A DNA stretch of 64,000 nt. Origin: Podospora pseudocomata. Its lineage: Eukaryota > Ascomycota > Sordariomycetes > Sordariales > Podosporaceae. Every line of letters starts with the position of its first letter. Positions within the stretch are counted from its first letter, which is position 1. The translations under genes and the position numbers were made by a program. Below, piece by piece: positions 31,596-42,254 of this stretch. The stretch is from assembly GCF_035222375.1 (NCBI RefSeq), contig NC_085889.1, positions 3,658,001-3,722,000 of the forward strand. Reading direction: 5' to 3'. Below the pieces are notes generated by a model. That model ran no database searches. It worked only from the letters and a program-made list of their open reading frames with translations, and had not been told where the DNA came from.

Positions 31596-32129
31596 GAGGG
31601 GGAGGCTTTTGGGGGCGGTAGAGCAAGGCGTTCTGGCCGGGTTTGATACACCATTGGTATAACCATTTTGTTTCTTGATTATTTCTTGTTTCTCCAACAA
31701 TGACAGCCTTGACAGATCGCGTGAGAGAGGGGTTGGGACGAAGGCTGAAGGGGTTGCTTTCCCAAATAGGAGGTCGGTGGAAGAAGGTGTGTGTCACACA
31801 CATCTCAGGCTCCCCCATGGGATGACTACTTTCCAAACTCTTTTCATCTTTGGCTCTCGATAGTACGTATTTACTTCAACTCGCATCAATTTACCTCGAA
31901 TCTATCAGTTCAGGAAGTTTGAGCTTCATCATGTGATACTCTGGCTCAAAGACCCCATCTGGCCGGGCGCTTGCCGTCAGTAGCCGCCAAGTGCATTTTG
32001 TACAGCCTCACATGGAGATCACCAACATTTGGCTGATGCCACCCGCACACCCTGCCCACAAAATAAATGAGACTCCAAAGTAAGTTAACCCATATCATGC
32101 TATGAACTATACCTCAAAGGTAATTTAAT
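31596..32129. other. Gene-free interval upstream of the 21-bp repeat
   Basis: No supported frame. It contains the 3' flank of the BolA-like gene and ordinary mixed-composition DNA. Just before the tandem repeat, a partial repeat-like unit (about 32096-32129) appears to carry a deletion. Confidence 0.5.
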
Positions 32130-32234
32130 AGGCCTTTGAACGATCTTTCAAGGCCTGTTAACTGTCTTTGAAGGTCTACAAACCATCTTCAAAGGCCTAT
32201 GGACTATCCTCCAACCCATGTTAACCTACTTTAG
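32130..32234. repeat. Degenerate 21-bp tandem repeat, locus B
   Basis: Five units (32130, 32151, 32172, 32193, 32214) of exactly 21 bp, beginning AGGCCT, AGGCCT, AGGTCT, AGGCCT and ACCCAT and mostly ending TCTTTCA, TCTTTGA or TCTTCAA. This is the same family as locus A, 2.6 kb away. Confidence 0.8.
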
Positions 32235-32590
32235 TGTCTTAATTATTTTGTGGTGAGGGTGCCACACAATTACGACAGCCTCCATTGCGGCTGGACTGTT
32301 TCAAAGACTGCCATTCGCTGCTGTCCCACGTTTTCCATCCAATGTTTGGTTTCATCACCCACGCCGGCTTGCTACTGCATTATCCCGTCGATGGAGGGCG
32401 GACAAGGCTGGGAGGGAGCCATGCTGACCATGACTGACCGGTTTGAGCAGATGTGAAGGGGATCCTGGCCACAATAAATGGCCGCCTTTTCACGATGGTC
32501 TGCTTGGAGTATGTGGTATTCTCTCATGTTCCAACTTGAGCTATACGCTCACTCGGTCTGTTAACAGCACCTTGATCACTACTGCGAAAC
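32235..32590. promoter_or_regulatory. Upstream region of the CorA-like gene
   Basis: 356 bp between the 21-bp repeat and the CorA-like start codon. No TATAAA or coding frame of note was seen. Confidence 0.4.
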
Positions 32591-34504
32591 ATGGAAAACT
32601 CTCGTGTGGATGAGTTGCTCAAATCATTGGAGCTTCTTCAGCAATCCATCAAAACTCTTCATCAGTATCGAGAAGCGCAGTCCAATCCGGTTCAGCGTCC
32701 TCGCCCATCGAGTGTTGACTGGCCCGCCTCCACTCTTCAAAGAGTTGCCACCATCTCCAACGCACCTCCTCAGTCTGCCGTCACTACATCCGCTCGCCGG
32801 CTCACAAATGAGTCTCCGAGATCACGACCAACACTCATCAATGATGGAATCCCAAAGAGAGAACACTCCCCCGACTTTCTCACCTTGACCAGTCCGCCTG
32901 CCTCCCGCAGCAGCAGCTCGCAATCGACGCCGTCCTGTGTCATAGAGGCATTGCCTAGCATAGAGAAGACCGAGGAAGAGCTCGTCTCACATCTCCAATC
33001 CATTAAATCAACCGAAGATGGATCCACATCAGGCACCATAATTGCCCTGGCAGACGCATGGGAGAGGAGGGACGAGTTGACACCCGCCAACCTGCTCACA
33101 TCGTTCGAGACAGGAGAGGGCACCAAATATGAACACACCAGCTATCAGATATATGAGGTCGATAGAGACGGCGTGCCCACTCAGATACGTCCACTTTGTC
33201 TTGTAAAAGGCTCAGCCTGTCCCAATCATGGGGACGAGAACGGAGATAATAGAGACATATCCGTCTGGCCCGTTCTGAAGACTATCAACGCCGACGGGAA
33301 CGCCGTCGGTAGGATATCGTCAGTCACCCCTCATCCCATCATCAAAGACCCCTTGTGCTGACCGCCCTGAAGAATTCTCCAAGAACCCACCCCCGTCATG
33401 CTCGCCGCCACCCATCTCACCATGAAAGACCACTTCGACATGGACGAGCTCCTCTCCCACCTCGTCACCACCGCCGGCAACAAAGGCAAAACCAAAGCCT
33501 ACCTCAACCGCTCCATCGAGCCCACTCCCCTCCGTCAGCGCTCCTTCTTTTTTGTCTTCAAATACTACACCATCATCGCCTCGGGCCACCCCCCCACCCC
33601 CTGGCAACCCTTTGATCCCCGCCCATTAGACCACCGCTCGCCGGATCACATAGACATAACCGAATGCTCCTCCATCCTCGCCCTCTCCCTCTCCGGGCCC
33701 GTCTCCTCCCAGGTCAAAGTGCGGGCAAAACGCAAGACCAAGTCGGGGAACCTGTACAGCACCTTTGCCCCCTGGCATTTGGTCAACATCCAGTACTTTC
33801 CCGACGACCACCACTCCCCCTTCCCCACCATCCGCTCCGACGGCACGCAGAAACACTTTCTCAACGGGCCGCACGCGTTTTTGGATGCTTTGAGGCTGGA
33901 ATACCGCGACGCGATCAAGCGCTACACCGAACTGAACGAGTCGATAACAAAACTGATCACGCCCCCGAATCAGTTCATGTTTGACGTCCGGCTTCGGGAC
34001 AAGCTCCTGTTTGAAGACTCGCACTTTACCTACTCGCGGCGGTATTTCTGGGCGTATAACACGCTGGGGGTTATCAATGAAGGCATCAAATCCATGAGCG
34101 CGGCGTACGTGAATAACTTCACGAGGGATTTTTGGGAGGGGAGACACCCGACGCTGTGGCCTTGTGCCAGCAATGGCGGCGACTACCTGGGCAAACTGGA
34201 TATTCTGCGTCAGGACCTGGAGCAGGCGGTTTCGGAGCTGAAGGTGGTGTATGATAGGAATGAGGCCACGAGGACAGAGATTAGGAGTCTGAGGGAGCAG
34301 TTGTTCAGTGGGAGTTCGGTCAAGGAGAGCAGGAGGGCTATCGAGCAGGGGAAGAATATCAAGATACTGACGAGCGTGTCGATGGTCTTTTTGCCGTTGA
34401 CGTTTGTGGTTGGGGTGTTTAGTATCACGACGTTGGAGATTGAGCCGGAGGATTGGAGGTTTGGGGTTACGCTTGTTGGGGTGTGTGTACCGTTTTTGTG
34501 CTGA
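32591..34504 (+). CDS. Divergent CorA-like membrane protein, probably frameshifted at the C-terminus
   Basis: Two open blocks in one frame are joined by a likely 75-nt intron (33309-33383, GTAGGA donor, CCAAG acceptor), giving 612 residues as read. The N-terminal ~250 residues are Ser-rich and unassigned. The second block has long amphipathic helices (LRLEYRDAIKRYTELNESI; LEQAVSELKVVYDRNEAT) ending in ILTSVSMVFLPLTFVVGVFSIT, the stalk helix and TM1 layout of fungal CorA-family proteins. The pore signature FGMN is FSIT here. The frame stops after VGVCVPFLC. Removing one GT from the (GT)4 at 34481-34488 would continue into VFVLILVLQSM, a fitting second TM. It may be a pseudogene, a sequencing error or a true truncation. 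Transport function is uncertain. Confidence 0.65.
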
Positions 34505-34941
34505 TTCTGGTGTTGCAGAGTATGGATAGTGTGAGGAGGGGGTGGGGGTGGGTGAGGGGGTGGGGGGAGAGTGTTTGGGCTGAAGGGAAAGGGGAAGGGA
34601 AGAGGGAGGTGGGTGGGGTGGGGGGACGGGGTTTGGGGGGGATAGGAGGCATTTATATCATCATTATCAGGAACGGGGATCGGGGGCGGGGGGGAGGTAA
34701 GGAGGGCGCAGACGGGGTTGGGGGGGGAGGGAGAGGGGAGGTGGTTTGGGAGGGGGGTGCGGAAGGGTTGGGGTTGGGGTTGGGGTTGGGGGTGGAGAAT
34801 GCCGAACTGGAGGAGGAGAGAGGAGTCGCTGGATTTAAGGATGGAGAAGGGTGAGGTTGGGAGGGAGAAGAGGGTTGGATGAGGCATGGTAAAGCTCAGT
34901 ATTTACAAAATACAAGCGAGGATATAACTTCAATATGAGAG
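34505..34941. other. Strongly G-rich tract downstream of the CorA-like gene
   Basis: The plus strand is dominated by G runs from about 34530 to 34870, with four GGGGTT-type units at 34765-34795. Frames across it are Gly/Trp/Arg-rich. The first ~50 codons could be the out-of-frame C-terminus of the CorA-like protein. Confidence 0.6.
34765..34795 (+). repeat. GGGGTT tandem units with G-quadruplex potential
   Basis: Four consecutive GGGTTG-phase units followed by GGGGG. Four G-runs of 3-5 bases with TT loops meet the usual G4 rule. This is not the TTAGGG telomere repeat expected in fungi. Confidence 0.8.
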
Positions 34942-36070
34942 ATGCTCAGGGGAGCTGCCTCTTTAGCTTTTGGGAGCTACATCCCAACATTCCCACGAAA
35001 ACATCATCCCACCATCGGAAGCCAAAGAGGTAGCTCCCCCGAGTATCTCTCAAACTCATTATTCCCACCATTCGCCATGGTGCCAATCAAAGTACTACCG
35101 CCTTCTAAGGCTCTTGCCCACCTCTACTATAGACGACCGCCGCAGCCAACTCGACACTCTGCGATTCTCGCCCCCACCGGTCGACCATCTTGCTGGTCGC
35201 CCAAAGTTAATCGACAACCTCGAGGACTTTTGGAAAGAGCATTTGCACAAGGTTGATCTCACAGGAACCGAATGCGGAGGAGGCAGTTTTGGCCAAGGGG
35301 ACGGTTCAATAACTTGCAGCGAGCGGCCTTGTTTGGATTGGGCTGGCCCTCGGTGATCTCCACCACCTTTGGACCGACAGATTCCGACACTTTAGTGCTT
35401 GGTGGCTGGGGCAATTCTAATTCCAGGTGCCGCATTTTCTGAACTTGTGGTCGTGGTCGAGCAACTTGATGTTAGCTTTGGTGGTCTTAACCTGCTGCAC
35501 ACACCGCTAGAGTTGAGACGTGTTCTGGGTCCTCCGGATGGAACATCGCCGTTCTAACGCCCCTTGGAGGAGAATGCGGCAAGCCATAGGATTATCCCCT
35601 GGGGGTTGTTGAACCAGGAAGGTACACGGAACCGGACGCTGGTCAAGTGGTGTTTGGTGTGCTACGGCTGGGGGTTCTTTTACCCTATGACACTTTCACC
35701 AAGAGGGATTAGTTTGAAGGATGAGAGGGAGATACCCAGGAAGCTGTTCCCCGCGGCGAGAACAACCACAGATGATAGCGGGTGGAATGTAGTCATGCTT
35801 GATGACCCAACACCACGCAATTTCTGGGCAAGGGGGTTTTGTGGGTTTAAATGCTTGGGCGCAGAGAGGATACCGGACAACGGAATGCTGCGAATTACTC
35901 TCGAGTTTTACTGGATGCCCGTTATTAAGCCGGAGGCGGCTTGGGAGATAGTCGGGGACCTGGAAGAGTCGTGGGGGGCAATGGGCAGGACATATCGCGA
36001 TGTTGTTGGAGAGGGACAGGTCTTATTTCTGGGGACAGGTGGTATGTGGATGTTGAACATGCAGAAATAA
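34942..36070 (+). pseudogene. Possible gene or remnant with weak resemblance to fungal HNH-nuclease proteins
   Basis: Two open blocks share one frame. 34970-35356 reads ...RLIDNLEDFWKEHLHKVDL-like sequence (as PKLIDNLEDFWKEHLHKVDL), and 35564-36070 reads ...DDPTPRNFWARGFCGFKC then MLRITLEFYWMPV. Stops separate them and no intron pair clearly joins them. Neither block begins with a convincing ATG; an ATG at 34942 is in another frame. The pattern W-x-x-G ... L-x-I-x-x-x-x-W-x-P resembles the C-terminus of fungal HNH-endonuclease family proteins, but the catalytic HNH residues are not visible. It could be a decayed copy, or a gene whose introns I failed to resolve. Confidence 0.3.
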
Positions 36071-36454
36071 ATAGCAAGATACAAGAAGTAAGGTACTGAA
36101 CCGAATCGACTGTCAGGTTGGACATCCCCAGTTACCTATCAGCTTTTTTAGATCTGGAGGAAGGGGTTGCTGGTCAGTGGTCGGCTCGACAATGCCTTAT
36201 CCAGATATTGTGCACAAGTGCACGTGAGACAGAAATTAAACGTGAATGCGACAGAAACCATCGCCAGCCGATGTGATCAATTCAACAGCAGCAGAACGTC
36301 TAGGGTATGAATTCCGAAATGCCTCCAAACCTCCCGCAGTCCCGCTTGCAAAAATGACAAACACATATCCCAGGCGCTCTAACCCCAGTCATTATCCGTC
36401 ACATCATATTCCTGCTTTATGTTTCCTTCGCACTCCCAACCCTTCAAGGGCGGT
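36071..36454. other. Spacer before the ASF1 3' end
   Basis: 384 bp without a supported gene. It holds the ASF1 3' flank on the minus strand. Confidence 0.5.
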
Positions 36455-37440
36455 TCAGTGCACCATGGCATCAGCCTGGGGGGCTGGGGCGCCAGAAGGG
36501 GCGCCAGCGGCAGGAACGGCAGGCTTGTCGACCTCCATCTCATCAGTTTCCATCGCGTCGCCGTCAAGCTCTTCCTCCTCGAGGTCGTCTTCACTCTCTC
36601 CCTCGATGTCGACACTGCCGTCATCGGAGAGCTCTTCCTCGTCAACAGCACCGTTCTCGCCCTCAACGCCTTCCATGGCAGCATCCTTATCAGCACCAGT
36701 GGCCTCGCCAACGGCAGCAGCCTCCTCCGCTAGCTCAGCCTCCTCCTCCTCGGCAAGCTCCTCAGCACCATACTCCTCCTCATCAGCAACCAAATCGGCC
36801 TCAGGCTGCTCAGGAGGGAACTCGGCAGGAGCAGTAGCCTCGGAATCCCTATTTTTTTCAAGTCGTATTAGCAACCTGCCCCACTCTGTCGCAAACTGTA
36901 AAATATAACATACCACTTAATGTTGAACCTAGTCACACGTGGCTTCTCAGCCAACACGTTGCGCTTGATCTTCTCGATGATGGGCTTGGCAGGGGGGTCG
37001 TTCTGGAGCTCTTCGGACTCGTACTCGTTGTTGACATAGTAACCAACACGGACGAACTCGCGGCCGTCGTAGGCGCAGGTGAGGAGGATGACGGTGACGC
37101 CGAGGAGCTCGTCGTCGGGGATGAGCTTGGTGTCGGGGGGGTTGGCCTCAAAGGCGAACTTGTTGACGCCCACGGGGATGGGGCCAACGAGGAGGGAGTC
37201 GAGCTCCTGGTCGTGGGAATCGCTTTGGGCGGAGCCGACGTAGGTGAGCTTCCACTCGAGGTCTGTGTTTTTGAGATAAGAGGGTTAGATATGGGTGGAA
37301 ACAAAAGTCGGAAAAAAAGTTGCAAACATACCCTTCTCAAGTGGCTCCAGGCACTCGAATGTGATCTCAAAAAGGTACTTGTCGGTGAACTTGGCGGGGT
37401 TGTTGGCCACATTGACGCCGAGAAGCGTGACGACAGACAT
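36455..37440 (-). CDS. ASF1: Histone H3-H4 chaperone Asf1
   Basis: Nuclear chaperone that delivers H3-H4 for nucleosome assembly. Three exons, 37440-37332, 37262-36914 and 36848-36455, give 283 residues. The donors are GTATGT (both introns) and the acceptors ACACAG and AATAG. The conserved core (residues 1-154) starts [20 protein letters not shown] and contains [35 protein letters not shown] and [20 protein letters not shown], ending RFNIKWD. The C-terminal ~130 residues are a long Glu/Asp/Ala-rich tail, as in fungal Asf1. No key residue is missing. It is divergent from RNA14. Confidence 0.97.
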
Positions 37441-37483
37441 TTTGAGTTTGTGTTTCCAAATAAGATAAAACAGTTGAATCCAG

Positions 37484-37541
37484 AGAAGAGAGAGAGAGAG
37501 AGAGTGAGTGAGTGTGTGTGTGTGTGAGAGAGAGAGAGAAA
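37484..37541. repeat. Compound GA/GT microsatellite
   Basis: GA units, then GTGA and GT units, then GA again, 44-101 bp upstream of the ASF1 ATG, so probably in its 5' UTR or core promoter. Confidence 0.9.
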
Positions 37542-38660
37542 AGCAGAGTCGGCGCCTGCTGTGCGTAGTTGGTGATGGTGGTGGTGGTGAGAAAGTGGAA
37601 AATGGTTGGGCGGTGATGGTGGGAAAAAGAAGGGAAGGGCAACAGGAAAGGCGCTAAGAAGGAAACAGAGATTTGTTTGTTTTGAATGGACAGCGCTTCG
37701 ACCTTTTTTAATTCTGGTCACTGGATGGCAACGCAGTCCCGTCTTGTCTGGTTTTGGGTGGGCAAAAAGGTGGGCACTTTTCAGCTTGAACTCATCAAAC
37801 ACAGAGGCACAGGCTCCGTCGCGCTGCCACGGGGGGGCATTGACTGTTGAGTCGTGTCGCTCTCTCAGGGTCGCGTAGAGTGCCAGCCAGGGAGTCGCGT
37901 CTCCTGGGCTCCTAACTAGGTCAGCGAATTGCCGCCCAATTCCCCACTGTCCTGTCTCCCGCTTCCCCACTGTGTGTGCCACCTGGCCCAGGCCCATCTA
38001 TCCACAAGCCACATTGAGCCACAGCTTGGCAGAAAGAAAACCAAGCGCATGTAGTCGCGCTTCCATCTCTTGTCCATCTCTTATCACACCTTGAAGACGT
38101 GTGTCGAACTATAAATATTCGACGACGGCGACAACAACAACCACAACAACAATAACAACAACTTTGCTCCACAACGGCATCATTGAGAACAATAGCAGCA
38201 TCCTCTCTTGAATAGCACAGCCTACATTCAATATCTGGGTCCTGCTTACTGCGCGACTCCCAGTCCCCAGTCCCCCAGTTCTTTGTGTGCGCTGCCAAAA
38301 AAAAAAAAAAAAAAAGGCCTTGCTGGTCAAAATCTCCGTCTCTTGTGATCCATGCGACGCAACGATTCTCAGTGACTCTGCGTAATCTTTTTCTTCTTCT
38401 TTTCGCTAGCTTCTTGCTCCCACCCACCCTTTCTTCCCGCCTCTATCGCCATCACAAGTGCTGTGTCTCTCATCAACGGTGGACCTACCTACCCCAATTG
38501 CGGTTTCCCCAAGCAGCACTGATCCGAGTTTTCTACCATCACCACCGTTTGATATCGGCGCATCATCACTTTCGATCTCGGCAGCCTTGCCAATTGCGGC
38601 AGCGATTCCTTCCCCTTGACCGAGACCTTCAGGTCATTATCAACATCTTCACATTGCACA
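37542..38660. promoter_or_regulatory. Shared divergent promoter, ASF1 / RNA14
   Basis: About 1.2 kb in total between start codons. It contains TATAAATA (38110-38117) centred in a 5-bp inverted repeat TCGAA...TTCGA (38104-38122), an ACAACA-rich tract (38129-38162) and a 19-nt A run (38297-38315). From the A run to the RNA14 start, the DNA is CT-rich, as in fungal leaders. Confidence 0.55.
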
Positions 38661-41517
38661 ATGGCCGACGCCCCGACCGCCGACGGGCCGAACAATGGCT
38701 CCCTTAGCCCACCTACCGAGACCCCAATTTTGGTACCTGTCGACAAGGTCGCCCAACTCGAGAAGCGAGTTACAGAAGACCCTCGCGGAGCCTTGGACGC
38801 ATGGCTCGCGTTGATGGCCGAGCACCGGTGCAGAGGCAACATTGCCCAGGCCAGAGAGACTTACGAGCGGTTCCTGGCCATCTTTCCTCAGGCGGTATGT
38901 CTCTTGCGCCCCCTGCCTCAACAACGCAATGCTAACAATGGAATAGGCCGAGGTCTGGGTGCAATGGCTGGAGATGGAACTCGAAACCGATAACTTCAAC
39001 GAGGCTGAGCGCATCTTCAGCACTGCTCTCATATCCACACCGAACCTCGCCCTCTGGACAAAGTATCTCGACTATGTCCGCCGTCGCAACGACCTCAACG
39101 ATGGGAATGCTCGCCAAATTGTCTATCAAGCGTACGATTTCGCGCTCAACAACATCGGGTTCGACAAGGACTCCGGCAAGATCTGGGCCGACTACATTCA
39201 GTTTCTCAAGTCTGGGCCTGGCACCCTGGGAGGAAGCCAGTGGGAAGATCTGAAGAAGATGGATCAGATCCGCTCCGCTTACCAGAAGGCTATTTGTGTG
39301 CCCATCGCTAACGTCAATAACCTGTGGAAGGAGTATGACCAGTTCGAGATGAGCCTGAACAAGCCCAACGGTCGCAAGAACCTCGCCGAACGGTCGCCGT
39401 CCTACATGACGGCCAAGAGTGCCTACATCGCCCTCGAGAACACCACCCGTGGTCTGCAGCGGACGACCCTCCCCGTTCTTCCCCCAGCCGCTGCTCACTT
39501 TGACGGGTACCAGGAGTACATGGAGCAAGTTGAGATCTGGAAGAGGTGGATCGCGTGGGAGAAGTCTGATCCTCTTTACCTCAAGGAGGACGAGAAGCTG
39601 CCTGGCCTCTACCAGAAGCGCATTCTCTATGTTTACCGGCAGGCCCTGATGGCGCTGAGGTTCTGGCCAGAGATGTGGCTGGATGCGGCCGAGTGGTGCT
39701 TTGAGAACAACATTATTGATGACAAGCCAAAAACTAGCGACCAAAAAAATGACGTGTCCACAGGTCTTGAATTTCTGATTCGTGGCATTGAAGCAAACCC
39801 AGAGAGCGTCCTCCTTGCACTCCGGTACGGTGACTACATTGAATCCACTCACCAGACTGAGGACAACGACAAGGCCAAGATTGCGCTTGGTCAGGCTGTG
39901 CGCGCTCCCTACAACAAGGTGCTTGACACGCTGTATGATATAATCAACAAGGTGAAAGACCGTGAGACGGCTCACATTGCTCAGATTCAGGAGGCGGCCA
40001 AGAAGGCGACTGCGAGGGATAATTCGTCTAGCGGGTCTGATGATGATGAAGATGATGAGGAGGAGGGTGAGGGGTCGACCAAGCCGGCGATGGATGCCAG
40101 TGCGGAGAAGCAGATACAGGCGGTGCAGCAGGTTTCTGCTATGCAGACCAAGATGCTGTCAAAGACCATCTCGTTTGTCTGGATTGCTCTGATCCGGGCC
40201 ATGAGGCGGATTCAGGGCAAGGGCAAGGCGAACACGGAGATGGGCGGTATGAGGCAGGTCTTCCAGGACGCTAGACAGCGCGGTCGGCTCACCAGCGATG
40301 TTTATGCGGCTGTTGCACATATGGAGTGGACAATTTACAAGGAGCCCGCTGGTGGAAAGATTTTTGACCGTGGTGCGAAGCTGTTTCCGGAGGATGAAGA
40401 TTTTGCGTTGGAGCACATCAAGTATCTACATTCTTTGAATGACTTTACCAGTAAGTTTCTCACCCTCTTTAGTTTCCCACGCATGGCTAACCATCTCACA
40501 GATGCCCGCGTCCTTTTCGAGCGTGTCGTCTCTCGCCTAACCTCCAAGCCGGAGAACGTACACAAGGCCAAACAGCTTTACGTCTACTTCCACAAGTACG
40601 AGTCCCAATTTGGTGAACTCGCCCAGATTTCCAAACTGGAGAAACGCATGGCGGAGCTTTTCCCGGAGGACCCGAAGCTCTCTCACTTCTCGGCGCGCTT
40701 CTCAACCGAAAAGTTCGACCCTATCACGGCGAGAGTTATCGTCTCTCCTGCGGCTCAGCTCCGGCCGAAAATACAACCACCTGGTTTGATGCCCTCGATT
40801 GAACAACATCAACCACAACAACCCATCTCCATCCGCAACAGCCCCACCCCTGCGCCTCAATTCCGACCAACAATTACCAACTCCCCCAAACGTCCTCTTC
40901 CCCTGGACGACGACGAGTCAAACCCGCCTCGCAAGATTCAGAGAAACGATTACAACACCGAGTTCGTCCGTGGCGCCTCCCCCCTAAAAGGAGCAGCTGG
41001 CCGTAGACTGGACCAGCAGCGTCGTATGCAGGGAAGTGCTGGAGGCGCGAGCTATAGCAGCACCCCTGCCCCTATCGCTCGGGACATCACCTTCCTCCTC
41101 GGCTTAATTCCCCGGGCTGAGGCCTACGATTACCACCGTATGAACCCAAACAAGGTCGTCAATTTGCTCCAGTCGACGAACGTACCAGAGTACCACGTCT
41201 GGAAAGCCCACGCCAATCCAAGCCAGAACCCACACCACAGAAATGTTTCCACCGATTTTGGGAGCTACGGTGGTGGATATGGGAACAGGGACTCTCCGGC
41301 CCCAAGGGCGGGAAGTCCGTATGGACAACAAAGGTTGGTGATGGGGCAGGGGCAAGGCTACAGACAGAGTAGTCTCAGGCCGGGGAGCGCCGGGAGTGGA
41401 GCGGGGTATGAGCCTCCTCCTGCGGTACCTGGGCAGGGCGCCGGCGGGTATCAGTTTGGGGGTTTGCCTCCTCCACCTCCTCCACCGGGGTATGGAGGTT
41501 ATGGTGGGGGGTATTGA
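38661..41517 (+). CDS. RNA14: mRNA 3'-end processing factor Rna14 (CstF-77)
   Basis: HAT-repeat scaffold of cleavage factor IA, nuclear. Three exons, 38661-38894, 38947-40450 and 40502-41517, give 917 residues. The introns are GTATGT...AATAG and GTAAGT...TCACAG; the second (51 nt) keeps the frame open. HAT repeats run from VEQRWLALM-like DAWLALMAEHRCRG and TYERFLAIFPQA through AEVWVQWLEMELETDNF, WTKYLDYVRRRN and IWKRW-type EIWKRWIAWEKSDPL to LFERVVSRLTSKPE. An acidic loop (SGSDDDEDDEEEGEG) interrupts the middle, as in other fungal Rna14. A Pro-rich region with PKRPLPLDDDESNPPRK precedes the Rna15-binding monkeytail (ITFLLGLIPRAEAYDYHRM). The tail is Gly/Tyr/Pro-rich. Confidence 0.95.
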
Positions 41518-41710
41518 GACGATAGGGGAGGTTTGTAGCTGGGGAATATAATTATTTCTTGGGGAAGGTAGAGGGGATTGAGGGTTCATCATGGCGTTCT
41601 GAGGAGGTGCATATTGTATAGGATAGGAGTTTTCTTTTGGGGAAGGCTAAAGGTGGTGCATTTGTGGTTGGGATTGGGGGCAAAAGTTAAATGGGGGATT
41701 TTGGGAGAGA
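41518..41710. other. RNA14 3' flank
   Basis: 193 bp between the RNA14 stop and the left terminal repeat of the element at 41711. No coding sequence. Confidence 0.5.
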
Positions 41711-41950
41711 TACAGCCCGACCTGTATATAACGATTCGAGCCATAGCGATTTTTCTCACGTACCGATCGAAATTGCTAAACTAACCTATTTTATATGAGC
41801 CAGAGTGATAAATTGAGCAGTGAAATTATTGTAATATTATAGGCCTATTGTGACGAACTCCTATCCAGAACCTCTGAAAGGGATACTGGTTGAAAGCACT
41901 TCTGAACAATCCTGGTTCGGTACAGCTAAACAGTGTACAACAATGGCTTG

Positions 41951-41995
41951 TCTCAATCACAATAGCCTGAATACCAACGATTGTGACTTGTATTG
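41951..41995. repeat. Internal direct repeat, copy 1
   Basis: 45 bp starting TCTCAATCACAATAGCCTG, repeated at 42210-42254. The ten differences between copies are all transitions, eight of them C to T or G to A in copy 2. Confidence 0.75.
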
Positions 41996-42209
41996 CATAT
42001 TGCGGAACTGTCTATCTACACCAGCCAGTTCCTCCGTATATATAGACCTCAATCCTCCAGGTACCTCTGTACCTAGCTCACATGGCTCAGTGGTGAGCGG
42101 TGGTGATCCATCCTGGCTTACCACGCTCAGTTGTTGAGCCTACTGAGCCGGCTCAGCTCTGCCAAGAGGTGAGCGTCCCGTTGTCCTGCAGCCCCGCCGT
42201 TACATCTTA

Positions 42210-42254
42210 TCTCAATCACAATAGTCTAGATATTAACGGTTATAACTTATATTA
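42210..42254. repeat. Internal direct repeat, copy 2 (RIP-like)
   Basis: Second copy of the 41951 repeat, AT-richer by transitions only, as expected if repeat-induced point mutation acted more on this copy. Confidence 0.7.

Noticed and set aside
29544-32234. CRISPR-like array
   Set aside because: The 21-bp units are contiguous and degenerate, without unique spacers, and the genome is eukaryotic.
34765-34795. Interstitial telomere sequence
   Set aside because: Units are GGGGTT, not the TTAGGG of filamentous fungi, and lie in a generally G-rich tract.
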